Assembly (NCBI GenBank): GCA_003538625.1
Contig: DPRR01000029.1
Coordinates: forward strand, 62,001-126,000
Direction: 5' to 3'
Source of the DNA: Ignavibacteriales bacterium
GTDB taxonomy: Bacteria > Bacteroidota > Ignavibacteria > Ignavibacteriales > Ignavibacteriaceae
Length of the DNA: 64,000 bases
Position numbers and translations under genes: made by a program. The notes beneath the pieces were generated by a model. It was not told the origin of the DNA. It was given only the letters and a program-made list of their open reading frames with translations, and did not search any database. Positions within the stretch are counted from its first letter, which is position 1. Each line of letters starts with the position of its first letter. This document shows, one piece after another, positions 43,755 to 53,164 of this stretch.

Positions 43755-44130
43755 AAATTATCTGCCATACTGAACAATTTTCAGTATATCTGTATAAAGT
43801 TTATTCCTGACCGATCTGCACAATAAAATCTGCTTATTACTGCAATTGCAATAATCATTATCACTTAACCCGGTACACAACACAATAGGATTGTACTATT
43901 CTTAAATTAAATTCCAATTTATAATAAAAGTTTATGAGTAAGATCAAAGTTTCTTCTTTGAAATTATAAATAACTTGATATTCATCGAAATAATCTTATC
44001 TTGTTTAAAAATATTCTGCTTTTATAAAGGCTAATTGAACGGCGTTTTTTGACTTTTCAGTTATCATTTAACTTTACTCCATTTTTTTCAAGCCGTTCAT
44101 ATCCGGTAAATAATGAATGAGGTGAGATTC
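43755..44130. promoter_or_regulatory. Leader region upstream of the sucrose genes
   Basis: 376 bp without a gene. A 7-bp hairpin ATACTGA/TCAGTAT (43767-43787) follows the AMP nucleosidase gene and may end its transcript, though without a T-run. Closer to the sucrose genes an 8-bp inverted repeat TGAACGGC/GCCGTTCA (44036-44043 and 44092-44099) brackets a T-rich stretch and ends 31 bp before the start codon. It could be an operator or a leader stem. The start codon is preceded by GAGGTGAG. Confidence 0.45.
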
Positions 44131-46293
44131 ATGTCAGACAATAATCGTAAAGGGCTATATATTCAATTATATAGTATACACGGATTGATTCGCGGACACA
44201 ATCTTGAACTTGGTCGTGATGCAGATACAGGCGGGCAAACCAAGTACGTTTTTGAACTTGCAAATACATTAAGCATGCATCCGGAAGTAGAAAAGATTGA
44301 ACTTGTAACCAGGCGAATTGATGATAAAAATCTTTCAAAAGATTATTCAGTGCCCGTGGAAAAGGTTAATGATAAGTTTGATATCATTAGAATAAGAGCA
44401 GGTGGAGGCAAATATATTCGTAAAGAGTTGTTATGGAATCATCTTGAAGAATTTATAGATAAAAGTATAAAATATTTAAAAGATAAGAAAAGATTACCCG
44501 ATTTTATTCATAGTCATTATGCTGATGCTGGTCATGTTTGTATTGAGTTGACAAAGTTTTTTGGCATACCTTTCATTCATACTTCTCATTCAATAGGAAA
44601 AGATAAACTAAAGAAATTGTTGGAAGATGGTGCATCACAGGAGATGATAGAAAAACGATATAAAATGAGTCAGCGTATCCAAAGTGAAGAAAAGATATTT
44701 TACTTTGCAGATATGATAGTGACAAGCACCAGTCAGGAAATCGAAAATCATATTATTAATTATCAGAATGCGGCCAGATCAAAATTTAAAGTTATTCCCC
44801 CCGGATTAAATCTGGAGAAATTTATTCCTTATAATGAAATAGGACAACAAGATAAACAAACAGCTTTGTTGATTGATCACATTAATAACGAATACAATAA
44901 ATTTTTTGTAAACATCGATAAACCTCTAATCCTGTCTCTATGCCGCCCGGATCGAAGAAAAAATATTTCAGGTTTAATAACCGCATACGGAGAGGATAAG
45001 GCTTTACAGAAAAAAGCTAATCTGGCAATTTATGCCGGGATACGTAAAGATATTTTAACTATGGAAGACAATGAACGAGAGGTACTTACCGAAATTTTAT
45101 TGTTAATGGATAAATATAATCTTTATGGCAAGATGGCAATTCCCAAAACACATGATACTAATATAGAAGTCCCGGAGTTATATAGAATGGCAGCAAGATC
45201 AGGAGGTGTTTTTGTTAATGCCGCCCTTTCGGAAACATTTGGTTTGACACTAATTGAATCAGCTGCTTCCGGATTACCCGTTGTAACAACCAAGGACGGC
45301 GGTCCATTTGATATAATTGAAAATTGCAAGCACGGAATTAAAGTAGATGTCTCTGATTCCAAAAACATTTCTGATGCACTAAACAGAATATTAGATAATA
45401 AAAGTTTATGGAAAGAGTTTTCAGAAAATGGAATTAATAATGTTAAAAAGTTTTACACCTGGCAAAATCATACTTTAAAATATTTAGATGAAGTTAAGAA
45501 AATTCTTAGCACTCAAACAAAAGTGCAGAATACTTTTGCGGAAACCGGAAGGAAATTATTAGATATGGAAAAACTTATTGTTTCAGATATTGATTATACT
45601 CTAATTGGTGATGAGCCGGCATTAAATGATTTTATTAAAATATTAAATGGTATGTCATCTAAAATTGGATTTGGTGTAGCTACAGGTCGTGCTGTTGAAT
45701 CAGCAATTGAAGTTATAAAAGAAAATAAAATTCCAATGCCTGATTTTTTTATAACTTCAGTTGGTTCAGAGATTTATTACAACTATAAAGGTGAATTAGT
45801 TTATTCAAATGGCTGGGACGCACATATTTCGCATCTATGGCAAAGAAATAAAATTGTTGATCTGCTTTCAAAATTTGAATTTCTTAAATACCAGGAAAAG
45901 CAAAATCAACGAACTTTTAAAATTAGTTATTACACCAGCAATGATCCTCAAAATCTGGATAAGGTAAGAGAACTTTTGATTAAGAATAAAATTAAATGCA
46001 ACCTGATTTTTAGCCATGATCAATTTCTGGATATACTTCCATATCGTGCATCAAAAGGAAAAGCAATAAGATATCTTGCTTACAGATGGAATATTCCATT
46101 TGAAAATATTTTAGTTGCCGGAGATTCCGGTAATGATATGGAAATGCTTAAAGGAGATCTTCTTGGAGTAGTTGTTGCAAATTACAGCCCGGAACTTGAG
46201 GAACTTAAAGGATCAAGGAGGATATATTTTTCCAATAAAAAATTTGCCGCCGGCATTAACGACGGTATAAATCACTATAATTTTATGAATTAA
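44131..46293 (+). CDS. Sucrose-phosphate synthase with C-terminal sucrose-phosphatase (HAD) domain
   Basis: 720 residues from MSDNNRKG at 44131, chosen because GAGGTGAG lies just upstream; ATG at 44113 is an alternative. The first ~470 residues are a GT-B glycosyltransferase: HGLIRGHNLELGRDADTGGQTKYVFELA, then SLCRPDRRKNISGLI and SETFGLTLIESAASGLPVVTTKDGGP. The last ~240 residues are a HAD-IIB phosphatase with DIDYT near 490 and GDSGNDMEML. Together they make sucrose 6-phosphate from UDP-glucose and fructose 6-phosphate and release sucrose. The next gene, sucrose synthase, starts 13 bp later. Confidence 0.92.
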   Translation: MSDNNRKGLYIQLYSIHGLIRGHNLELGRDADTGGQTKYVFELANTLSMHPEVEKIELVTRRIDDKNLSKDYSVPVEKVNDKFDIIRIRAGGGKYIRKELLWNHLEEFIDKSIKYLKDKKRLPDFIHSHYADAGHVCIELTKFFGIPFIHTSHSIGKDKLKKLLEDGASQEMIEKRYKMSQRIQSEEKIFYFADMIVTSTSQEIENHIINYQNAARSKFKVIPPGLNLEKFIPYNEIGQQDKQTALLIDHINNEYNKFFVNIDKPLILSLCRPDRRKNISGLITAYGEDKALQKKANLAIYAGIRKDILTMEDNEREVLTEILLLMDKYNLYGKMAIPKTHDTNIEVPELYRMAARSGGVFVNAALSETFGLTLIESAASGLPVVTTKDGGPFDIIENCKHGIKVDVSDSKNISDALNRILDNKSLWKEFSENGINNVKKFYTWQNHTLKYLDEVKKILSTQTKVQNTFAETGRKLLDMEKLIVSDIDYTLIGDEPALNDFIKILNGMSSKIGFGVATGRAVESAIEVIKENKIPMPDFFITSVGSEIYYNYKGELVYSNGWDAHISHLWQRNKIVDLLSKFEFLKYQEKQNQRTFKISYYTSNDPQNLDKVRELLIKNKIKCNLIFSHDQFLDILPYRASKGKAIRYLAYRWNIPFENILVAGDSGNDMEMLKGDLLGVVVANYSPELEELKGSRRIYFSNKKFAAGINDGINHYNFMN

Positions 46294-46306
46294 GAAAGGT
46301 TAAACG

Positions 46307-48703
46307 ATGCAGCTTAAATCGATAATTGAATTAATTGAAGAAAACAAAACAGATTTTTTTAGCTACTTAAATAGAGTGGTAACTGCAAATGAAAAACTTT
46401 GCGTAAAAGGAAATCATATAAAAATTTTAGAGGCATTCAAAAAAAACGGTAAGAATAATAATTACGAAGCGTTATCGTTTATTATCAAACATATCTCAGA
46501 ATCAGTTACGCTTAATAACATAGTTTATTTAGAAATCCGTGAAGTTATTGGTAAATCTGATAATTACTTATTCAATGTTGAAGAATATATTTATGAAAAA
46601 ATATCAGCTAAAGAATATTTAATTGCAAAAGAAAAATTTGTAAAACCTGATTCAGACAACAATCAGTTAACATTAAACTTTGAAACCTTTTATAGAAAAT
46701 TTCCCAGTGTAAGTGATCACAAAAGCATTGGTAAAGGATTTGAATATCTTAATAGATATTTATCAAGTAAAATGTTTACCGAACCGGAAAACCTTAGAAA
46801 AGCTTTATTTAATTTTTTATTTGTTCATAAGTACAAATCACAGCAATTAATTCTAAATGATAGAATTAATAGCCATGATGAACTTATAAAAAGAATTGAC
46901 AAAGCTTTATCAGTCTTAAAAAATAAAAAAGAAAACGAACCATATTCAAAATTTAAGAACCGATTGCAGGAAATTGGTTTTGAACCGGGATTGGGAAATA
47001 CTGCCGGATTAATAACTGAAACTCTTGAACAATTAAGAGAACTAATGCAGGCACCGGATCATGAATTGCTCAAAGGATTTCTGTCAAAAATTCCAATGAT
47101 ATTTAACATCGTTACGGTTTCACCCCACGGATATTTTGGACAGCAGGGTGTTTTAGGTAAACCCGATACCGGCGGACAGGTTGTATATATTCTAGATCAG
47201 GTTAAAGCCCTGGAACAGGCAGTTACTGATTCAATTAAGAATTCAGGTGTTAATGCAGTTCCAAAAATTTTGATACTTACAAGATTAATTCCTAATGCAG
47301 AAGGAACTACCTGCAATAAGAGACTTGAAAAAGTTTTTGATACTAAGAACACTTACATTTTAAGAGTTCCTTTCAGAGCCGGAAATAAAAAGGTTACTGA
47401 TAACTGGATTTCGCGTTTTGAGATTTGGCCGTATTTAGAAAATTTTGCAGAAGACTCATATCGGGAACTGCTTGCTGAACTTGGTGAAAAACCCGATCTG
47501 GTTATCGGGAATTATTCTGATGGCAATATGGTGGCAACAATACTTTCAAGAAAATTTAAAGTTACTCAATGCAATATTGCGCACGCTCTCGAAAAATGTA
47601 AATATCTGTTCAGCGGATTATACTGGGATAAGATGGATAATGATTATCATTTTTCAGTTCAGTTTACAGCTGATCTTATTGCAATGAATTCAGCTAATTT
47701 TATTCTCACATCTTCATATCAGGAAATTGCAGGTACAGACGAAGTGATAGGACAGTACGAATCTTACTTAAATTTTTCTATGCCTGGTTTATATCGCGTA
47801 ACAGGAGGAATAAATTTATTTCATCCAAAATTTAATATTGTCTCACCCGGAGTCAATAAAAAAATATTTTTCCCTTATACTGAAAATGAATCACGAGTAA
47901 AGGAAATACAAAAAGAACTTAACGCACTTCTTTTTGAAAATATTGACGATCCTGATACAGTTGGTAATCTTGAACATCCTGAAAGAATTCCCATCTTTAC
48001 AATGGGCAGATTAGATAAGATAAAAAATATTACAGCACTTGTTAAATGGTTTGGAGAAAATTCAAAAATAAATGAGCAGGCAAATCTGATTGTGATAGCC
48101 GGAAAAATTAATGCTAACGATTCAACAGATCTGGAAGAAAAAGATCAGATTAATGTTATGCATAATTTGATAGACAAATATAAAATAAAAAATAAAATCA
48201 GATGGATAGGAAAACTACTGCGTAAAGATAAATCCGGTGAAGTGTACAGAGTGGTTGCAGACAGAAAAGGAATTTTTGTTCAGTGCGGTTTGTTTGAGGG
48301 TTTTGGTTTAACCGTTATTGAATCTATGCGTTCTGGTCTTCCTACTTTTGCTACGTTATACGGCGGACCACTTGAAATTATTGAAAATAAAAAATCAGGA
48401 TTTTTGATCGATCCTATTGCAGAGAAAGAAAGTCAAAAAATAATTCTGTCATTTTTAGAACAATGCAAAAAAAATCCAAAATATTGGAATGAAATTTCTG
48501 AAAACGGAATAAAGCGAGTGGACACTACTTATAATTGGGAACTTCACGCAAATAAACTCTTATCACTTTCAAAGATCTTTGGATTCTGGAATTACACTTC
48601 AAACATAGAAATGAGTGAGATGAACGCTTACTTAGATCTTTTATATCATACTATTTACAAACCTGGAGCAAATAAGATTAAAGAAATACACGATGCCCGG
48701 TGA
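46307..48703 (+). CDS. Sucrose synthase
   Basis: A 798-residue protein of standard sucrose synthase length. The N-terminal ~265 residues are the helical regulatory part. The GT-B core begins MIFNIVTVSPHGYFGQQGVLGKPDTGGQVVYILDQVKALE, then ILILTRLIPNAEGTTCNKRLE, CNIAHALEKCKY, MGRLDKIKNIT and CGLFEGFGLTVIESMRSGLPTFATLYGGP. The enzyme interconverts sucrose + UDP with fructose + UDP-glucose. Pairing with the synthase/phosphatase gene 13 bp upstream points to a complete sucrose cycle, perhaps for osmolyte or carbon storage. Sucrose synthase is uncommon outside cyanobacteria and plants. Confidence 0.93.
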   Translation: MQLKSIIELIEENKTDFFSYLNRVVTANEKLCVKGNHIKILEAFKKNGKNNNYEALSFIIKHISESVTLNNIVYLEIREVIGKSDNYLFNVEEYIYEKISAKEYLIAKEKFVKPDSDNNQLTLNFETFYRKFPSVSDHKSIGKGFEYLNRYLSSKMFTEPENLRKALFNFLFVHKYKSQQLILNDRINSHDELIKRIDKALSVLKNKKENEPYSKFKNRLQEIGFEPGLGNTAGLITETLEQLRELMQAPDHELLKGFLSKIPMIFNIVTVSPHGYFGQQGVLGKPDTGGQVVYILDQVKALEQAVTDSIKNSGVNAVPKILILTRLIPNAEGTTCNKRLEKVFDTKNTYILRVPFRAGNKKVTDNWISRFEIWPYLENFAEDSYRELLAELGEKPDLVIGNYSDGNMVATILSRKFKVTQCNIAHALEKCKYLFSGLYWDKMDNDYHFSVQFTADLIAMNSANFILTSSYQEIAGTDEVIGQYESYLNFSMPGLYRVTGGINLFHPKFNIVSPGVNKKIFFPYTENESRVKEIQKELNALLFENIDDPDTVGNLEHPERIPIFTMGRLDKIKNITALVKWFGENSKINEQANLIVIAGKINANDSTDLEEKDQINVMHNLIDKYKIKNKIRWIGKLLRKDKSGEVYRVVADRKGIFVQCGLFEGFGLTVIESMRSGLPTFATLYGGPLEIIENKKSGFLIDPIAEKESQKIILSFLEQCKKNPKYWNEISENGIKRVDTTYNWELHANKLLSLSKIFGFWNYTSNIEMSEMNAYLDLLYHTIYKPGANKIKEIHDAR

Positions 48704-48786
48704 ATCAAAATCTTAAACAGAATTGTTCTACGTGACTAAAAAATAATTTTGATCCCTATTTATGATGCTGTGTAAATATTCATTTT

Positions 48787-48858
48787 GTAACTTCGACCGA
48801 AGGGGAAAGTCTGTTAGAAGAAACAGATTTCTGAGTCGTAAACTAATTTGAAATGACT
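48787..48858. repeat. Degenerate TTCGACC-type palindrome
   Basis: Begins GTAACTTCGACCGAAGGGG, has a central TCTGTT/AACAGA pair and ends AATTTGAAATGAC. It resembles, in eroded form, the common GTCATTTCGACC...GAAATGAC intergenic palindrome. It lies in the 236-bp gap between sucrose synthase and the MscS gene. Confidence 0.6.
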
Positions 48859-48939
48859 TTTACAATTATTATGCGATAGAACATGATTACGAGATAAAAT
48901 CGGGTTAGTAGCTGCATTAAGAATATTTTTTTGATACAA

Positions 48940-50001
48940 TTACTTTTCCTGATTTACTTTGTTTACAAATAAAGTTTGTGAAGGATAAGCAAATTCAATT
49001 TCTGCTTTTTCAAATTCTTCAAAAATTGTAAAATTTATTTCCTGTTGAATATCCATATATTTATTGTAATCAGCACCGGTTACATAGTAAACAAATTCAA
49101 AATTCAAACTAAAATCTCCATAAGTAGCAAAATGACCACGATCAAAAGTAGCATCTTTCTGCTTATCAATTATATCCTTTACGATTTTAGGGATTAGCTT
49201 AAGTTTTTCAGATGAGGTTTGATAAATGACCCCAAGTTTAAAAACTACTCGTCGTCTTTCCATTTTTTTATAGTTATGAATACGGGAACTAGTTAAATCA
49301 TGATTTGAAAATACAAGCTGCTCTCCACCAAGTGCACGTACTCTGGTAGTTTTTATACCTATATATTCTACCGCCCCAAGTTTATCCCCAACGATTATAA
49401 AGTCACCAATCTCAAAAGGTTTATCAAAGAAAATAGCAAAGTAACTAAAGAGATCACCTAAAAAAGCTTGCGCTGCTAAAGCAACGGCAATACCGCCAAT
49501 TCCAAGTCCGGCTACTACTGCAGAAATTTTAACACCCAGATTATCTAGTAGAAATACCAGCGCAATAGACCATATTATTAAATTGACTAAACCACGAATA
49601 CCTTTTAATTGTTTTTCCCTCTGTTCGGAATCTTCCGCTTTTTTTAGATATGTGCTTATAAAATAATTTACAATAGATATGATTGTTCTGACAACTAAAA
49701 AAGTAGTGATAACTACTATTACAACATTTAATCCCTGCTCAAAAGATTTTGATAGTACTAAGTTTTTTATTGAAAGGTAAAATATTCCAAAGTAAAAAAC
49801 CGGAATGAATGATTTTTCAATCGCCTTAACAAGGAGATCATCAAAATTTGTTTGAGTAGAAGCAGCCCATTTTTTTAATCTGCTCAAGAATATTTTTTTG
49901 AAAATCAATATTAATATTAAACCTACGATAAAAATTGTGAGTGCAATAATGTAATTGTAAACACTATTACCCAGAAAAGAATAATTTAAAATTTGTTGCA
50001 T
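48940..50001 (-). CDS. Small-conductance mechanosensitive channel (MscS family)
   Basis: A 353-residue protein with four to five membrane spans. The pore-lining helix reads VSAVVAGLGIGGIAVALAAQAFLGDLFSYFAIFFDKPFEIGDFIIV, the MscS signature with its Gly/Ala ridge, followed by the beta domain (GAVEYIGIKTTRVRALGGEQLVFSNHDL) and an alpha/beta C terminus. It opens under membrane tension to protect against osmotic downshock. Placement next to sucrose genes fits an osmotic theme but the strand is opposite. Confidence 0.93.
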   Translation of the reverse strand: MQQILNYSFLGNSVYNYIIALTIFIVGLILILIFKKIFLSRLKKWAASTQTNFDDLLVKAIEKSFIPVFYFGIFYLSIKNLVLSKSFEQGLNVVIVVITTFLVVRTIISIVNYFISTYLKKAEDSEQREKQLKGIRGLVNLIIWSIALVFLLDNLGVKISAVVAGLGIGGIAVALAAQAFLGDLFSYFAIFFDKPFEIGDFIIVGDKLGAVEYIGIKTTRVRALGGEQLVFSNHDLTSSRIHNYKKMERRRVVFKLGVIYQTSSEKLKLIPKIVKDIIDKQKDATFDRGHFATYGDFSLNFEFVYYVTGADYNKYMDIQQEINFTIFEEFEKAEIEFAYPSQTLFVNKVNQEK

Positions 50002-50173
50002 ATGAAAAATTATCTCCGAATTAGTTAAGGTTGTTTACATGATAAGAAATTATTTTAAAGATGCAATACCAACTGCATACTATAACTTCAATAAGATTTA
50101 AATCAGAAGTATTGCAAAAAAATATTGCTCAGTTAAAAATTTGGTTTGATTAAGATTTGTTAATTAATAGTAT

Positions 50174-51103
50174 TTAAATTCTTCTTCTAAAACCCTCACC
50201 CATTACTTCGTGCACATTACTTACTGTTACAAATGCTTTCGGATCAACTTTTTTTATAATGCTTAATAATTTTGATAATTCTTTTAAAGTTACAACAGTT
50301 GTAAGCATTTCACGGTCAATATTCCTGTAAAGTCCGCGTGCTTTTATGGCAGTTGCACCACGACTTAAATCGTCCATAATCGCTTTTGCAATTTCTTCGT
50401 TATGATCGGAAATTATATTTACTGAACGGGCATAATCAAATCCATCCATGATAACATCAACTAATCGACTGGAAATGAAAAGAAGAAACAAGGCATAAAA
50501 AGTTAACGTAACTGCAGAGCGTTCACCGGCAAGATCTTTAAAATTAATTATAAAACCGGCTAGCAGAATTACAAAAAAATCTGCGATCATAATTGCCATA
50601 CCGGGTTTTACCCCGAATCTTTTATGCATTATGGCAGCAACAATATCTGATCCTGCAGTTGTTCCTTTAAATTTAAATACAATTCCTAGTCCTAACCCCA
50701 ATAATGCTGCACCGATCAGGATTAAGAATAAGAAATCATTTTGCTGCAAATTTTTAATTGTAGCTGTGTCCTGCAATCGAATTGATGAAAATCCCGGAAT
50801 ATCTCCTCTAAAAAAATCTATAAAGAATGAGTTGAGAGTAAAACCATAAAACGTTCTTACTCCAAACTCTTTTCCAAGTTCTTTAACACCCCAGATGTAA
50901 AGCGGAATGTTCAAAACCCATATCATTAGTCCGACGGGCAGTCCGGTTAAATAATGTACGCTCATTGAAAGTCCGCTGACACCACCGGGAACAACTTTTG
51001 CATCAACAAGAAAAACACCAATTCCAATTGCCATAACAGCCGCACCAAAAGTGATTGCTGAATATTCCAAAAATGTTTGCAGGTTTACATTATTTCTTTT
51101 CAT
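50174..51103 (-). CDS. YitT family membrane protein (DUF161 + DUF2179)
   Basis: A 309-residue protein: about five membrane spans (1-215) containing GVFLVDAKVVPGGVSGLSMSVHYLTGLPVG and FKGTTAGSDIVAAIMHKRFGVKPG, the repeated YitT pattern. A soluble C-terminal DUF2179 domain follows (ISDHNEEIAKAIMDDLSRGATAIKARGLY... VTVVTLKELSKLL region, ending EVMGEGFRRR). Function not established for the family; a transport role is assumed. It stands alone on the - strand. Confidence 0.9.
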   Translation of the reverse strand: MKRNNVNLQTFLEYSAITFGAAVMAIGIGVFLVDAKVVPGGVSGLSMSVHYLTGLPVGLMIWVLNIPLYIWGVKELGKEFGVRTFYGFTLNSFFIDFFRGDIPGFSSIRLQDTATIKNLQQNDFLFLILIGAALLGLGLGIVFKFKGTTAGSDIVAAIMHKRFGVKPGMAIMIADFFVILLAGFIINFKDLAGERSAVTLTFYALFLLFISSRLVDVIMDGFDYARSVNIISDHNEEIAKAIMDDLSRGATAIKARGLYRNIDREMLTTVVTLKELSKLLSIIKKVDPKAFVTVSNVHEVMGEGFRRRI

Positions 51104-51278
51104 AGCGTCGTTCGGATAAATTTTTATTTTACTATAATTAAAGTTAGTGATTGAATGTCAATTGATGAAAGAACATTAAATGTAGATTTATAAAATTTAG
51201 AAAATAAATGAGAAACAGATTCATTTAAACTAAAAACACCGTAAATTTGAATAAACAAAAATTAAATTTGAGTTAAGA

Positions 51279-53138
51279 ATGAAAAAATTAATACCACTGT
51301 CATTATTACTATTTAGTATTTGCCAATTTACTTTTGCACAATATTCAAACGTTAGAATTGATGGTGCAAACAGTAATCAACCGGAGGAAGTTTCTATTGC
51401 AATTAACCCCACAAATCCAAATTACGTTTCCGCCGCAGCTAATATTAATCATTTTTTCAGATCAACTGATGCGGGATTAACATGGTCAACATCATATTTA
51501 AGTTCATCTTTCGGAGTTTGGGGAGATCCTTCAGTAGTATATGATGAACTTGGTAATTTATACTTCGGTCATCTTTCTAACCCGCCTTTTCCGGGCTACT
51601 GGATTGACAGAATAGTCGTTCAGAGATCAACCAACAACGGATTAAACTGGAACGATGGTGCAGGTGTCGGATTCTTAAGTCCCAAAAATCAGGATAAAGA
51701 ATGGCTGGGTGTTGATATGCACAGTGCTTCGTTCAAGGGAAATATTTATATGACCTGGACTGAGTTTGATGATTACGGAAGTATCAATCCGAATGATTCT
51801 TCCCGTATCAGATTTTCAAAATCAACAGACAGAGGTTTAAACTGGAGTGATGCCATTACAATAAGTGATAGAAGTGGTGATTGCGTAGATGAGGATAACA
51901 CAGTTGAAGGTGCAGTCCCGTGCGTCGGACCCAATGGTGAAGTTTACGTTAGCTGGGCAGGACCTTTAGGTTTGATGTTTGATAAATCGACCGATGCCGG
52001 TAATTCATGGGGAGTTGATAAGTTTGTTGCCGCAATTCCGGGTGGATGGGATTATTCCGTTACCGGAATATACAGAGCAAATGGTTTACCAATTACTGCA
52101 TGCGATACAAGCAATTCTCCATATCGCGGTAATATTTATATAAACTGGTCTGATCAAAGAAATGGGGCAAATAATACAGATGTATTTTTTGTTAAATCAA
52201 CCGATGGGGGTAACTCATGGAGTTCTGTAAAAAGAGTTAATGATGATGCTACAACAAGACATCAGTTTTTTACATGGATGACAATCGATCAAACTTCAGG
52301 TATCATTTATTTTGTTTTTTATGATAGAAGGAACACTTCAGCTAATTTAACAGATGTTTACGTCGCCCGATCAACAGATGGCGGTGAATCTTTTACAAAC
52401 TTCAAAGTAAGTCAATCTTCATTTGATCCTAACTCAGGAATTTTCTTTGGTGATTATACAAACATTGCAGCGTTCAATAAAAAAGTTTATCCAATCTGGA
52501 TGAGATTAGATTCAAATACACTAACGGTTTGGACTGCATTAATTGACGATTCGGCTTATGTTGTGCCGGTTGAACTGACTAATTTTAGTGCAAATGTACT
52601 TGATGGAAAAGTCAATCTTTTTTGGCAGACAGCAAGCGAGACCAATAATCAAGGATTTGAAATTCAAAGATTAATAGATTCAAAAACTGAAAATTTGCAA
52701 AACTGGATAACGATCGGATTTATCTCTGGAAAAGGAAGTACGACAGAAACATCAACGTATCGGTTTAATGATGAACCTCTTGAATCAGGTTTGTATTCAT
52801 ACAGATTAAAACAGATTGATTATGATGGAACCTTTAAATATTCAGAAGTAGTTGATATTAATTTTATTTATGCTAATGATTTTAGATTATCACAAAACTA
52901 TCCCAATCCATTTAATCCAAGTACAACAATTGAATATCAAATCCCTAAAGCATCTTTTGTAACAATTAAAGTTTACGATGTACTTGGAAAGGAAATTGTG
53001 ACTCTAGTTAGTGAAGAAAAACCAGCGGGCATACACGAAGTAAACTTTGAACCAAAAGATTTAACAAGTGGACTCTATCTTTACAAAATTTCTGCCAGTG
53101 GATTTGAACAGACAAGAAAGATGTTGTTGCTGAAATAA
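51279..53138 (+). CDS. Secreted BNR/sialidase-fold protein with T9SS sorting domain
   Basis: A 619-residue protein with a signal peptide (1-21, ending FTFAQ). Residues ~25-420 are a beta-propeller with repeated S-x-D-x-G-x-x-W Asp-box motifs (RSTDAGLTWS, RSTNNGLNWN, KSTDRGLNWS, KSTDAGNSWG, KSTDGGNSWS, RSTDGGESF), as in sialidase/BNR proteins. Sialidase catalytic Arg residues are not evident. Then comes a block VELTNFSANVLDGKVNLFWQTASETNNQGF also found in the 41114 gene, and the sorting tail SQNYPNPFNPSTTIEY...KVYDVLG...KMLLLK. Likely a surface adhesin or glycan-binding protein. First of three T9SS genes in a row. Confidence 0.85.
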   Translation: MKKLIPLSLLLFSICQFTFAQYSNVRIDGANSNQPEEVSIAINPTNPNYVSAAANINHFFRSTDAGLTWSTSYLSSSFGVWGDPSVVYDELGNLYFGHLSNPPFPGYWIDRIVVQRSTNNGLNWNDGAGVGFLSPKNQDKEWLGVDMHSASFKGNIYMTWTEFDDYGSINPNDSSRIRFSKSTDRGLNWSDAITISDRSGDCVDEDNTVEGAVPCVGPNGEVYVSWAGPLGLMFDKSTDAGNSWGVDKFVAAIPGGWDYSVTGIYRANGLPITACDTSNSPYRGNIYINWSDQRNGANNTDVFFVKSTDGGNSWSSVKRVNDDATTRHQFFTWMTIDQTSGIIYFVFYDRRNTSANLTDVYVARSTDGGESFTNFKVSQSSFDPNSGIFFGDYTNIAAFNKKVYPIWMRLDSNTLTVWTALIDDSAYVVPVELTNFSANVLDGKVNLFWQTASETNNQGFEIQRLIDSKTENLQNWITIGFISGKGSTTETSTYRFNDEPLESGLYSYRLKQIDYDGTFKYSEVVDINFIYANDFRLSQNYPNPFNPSTTIEYQIPKASFVTIKVYDVLGKEIVTLVSEEKPAGIHEVNFEPKDLTSGLYLYKISASGFEQTRKMLLLK

Positions 53139-53164
53139 TTAAAAATATTAAGAAAGGGTGACAG

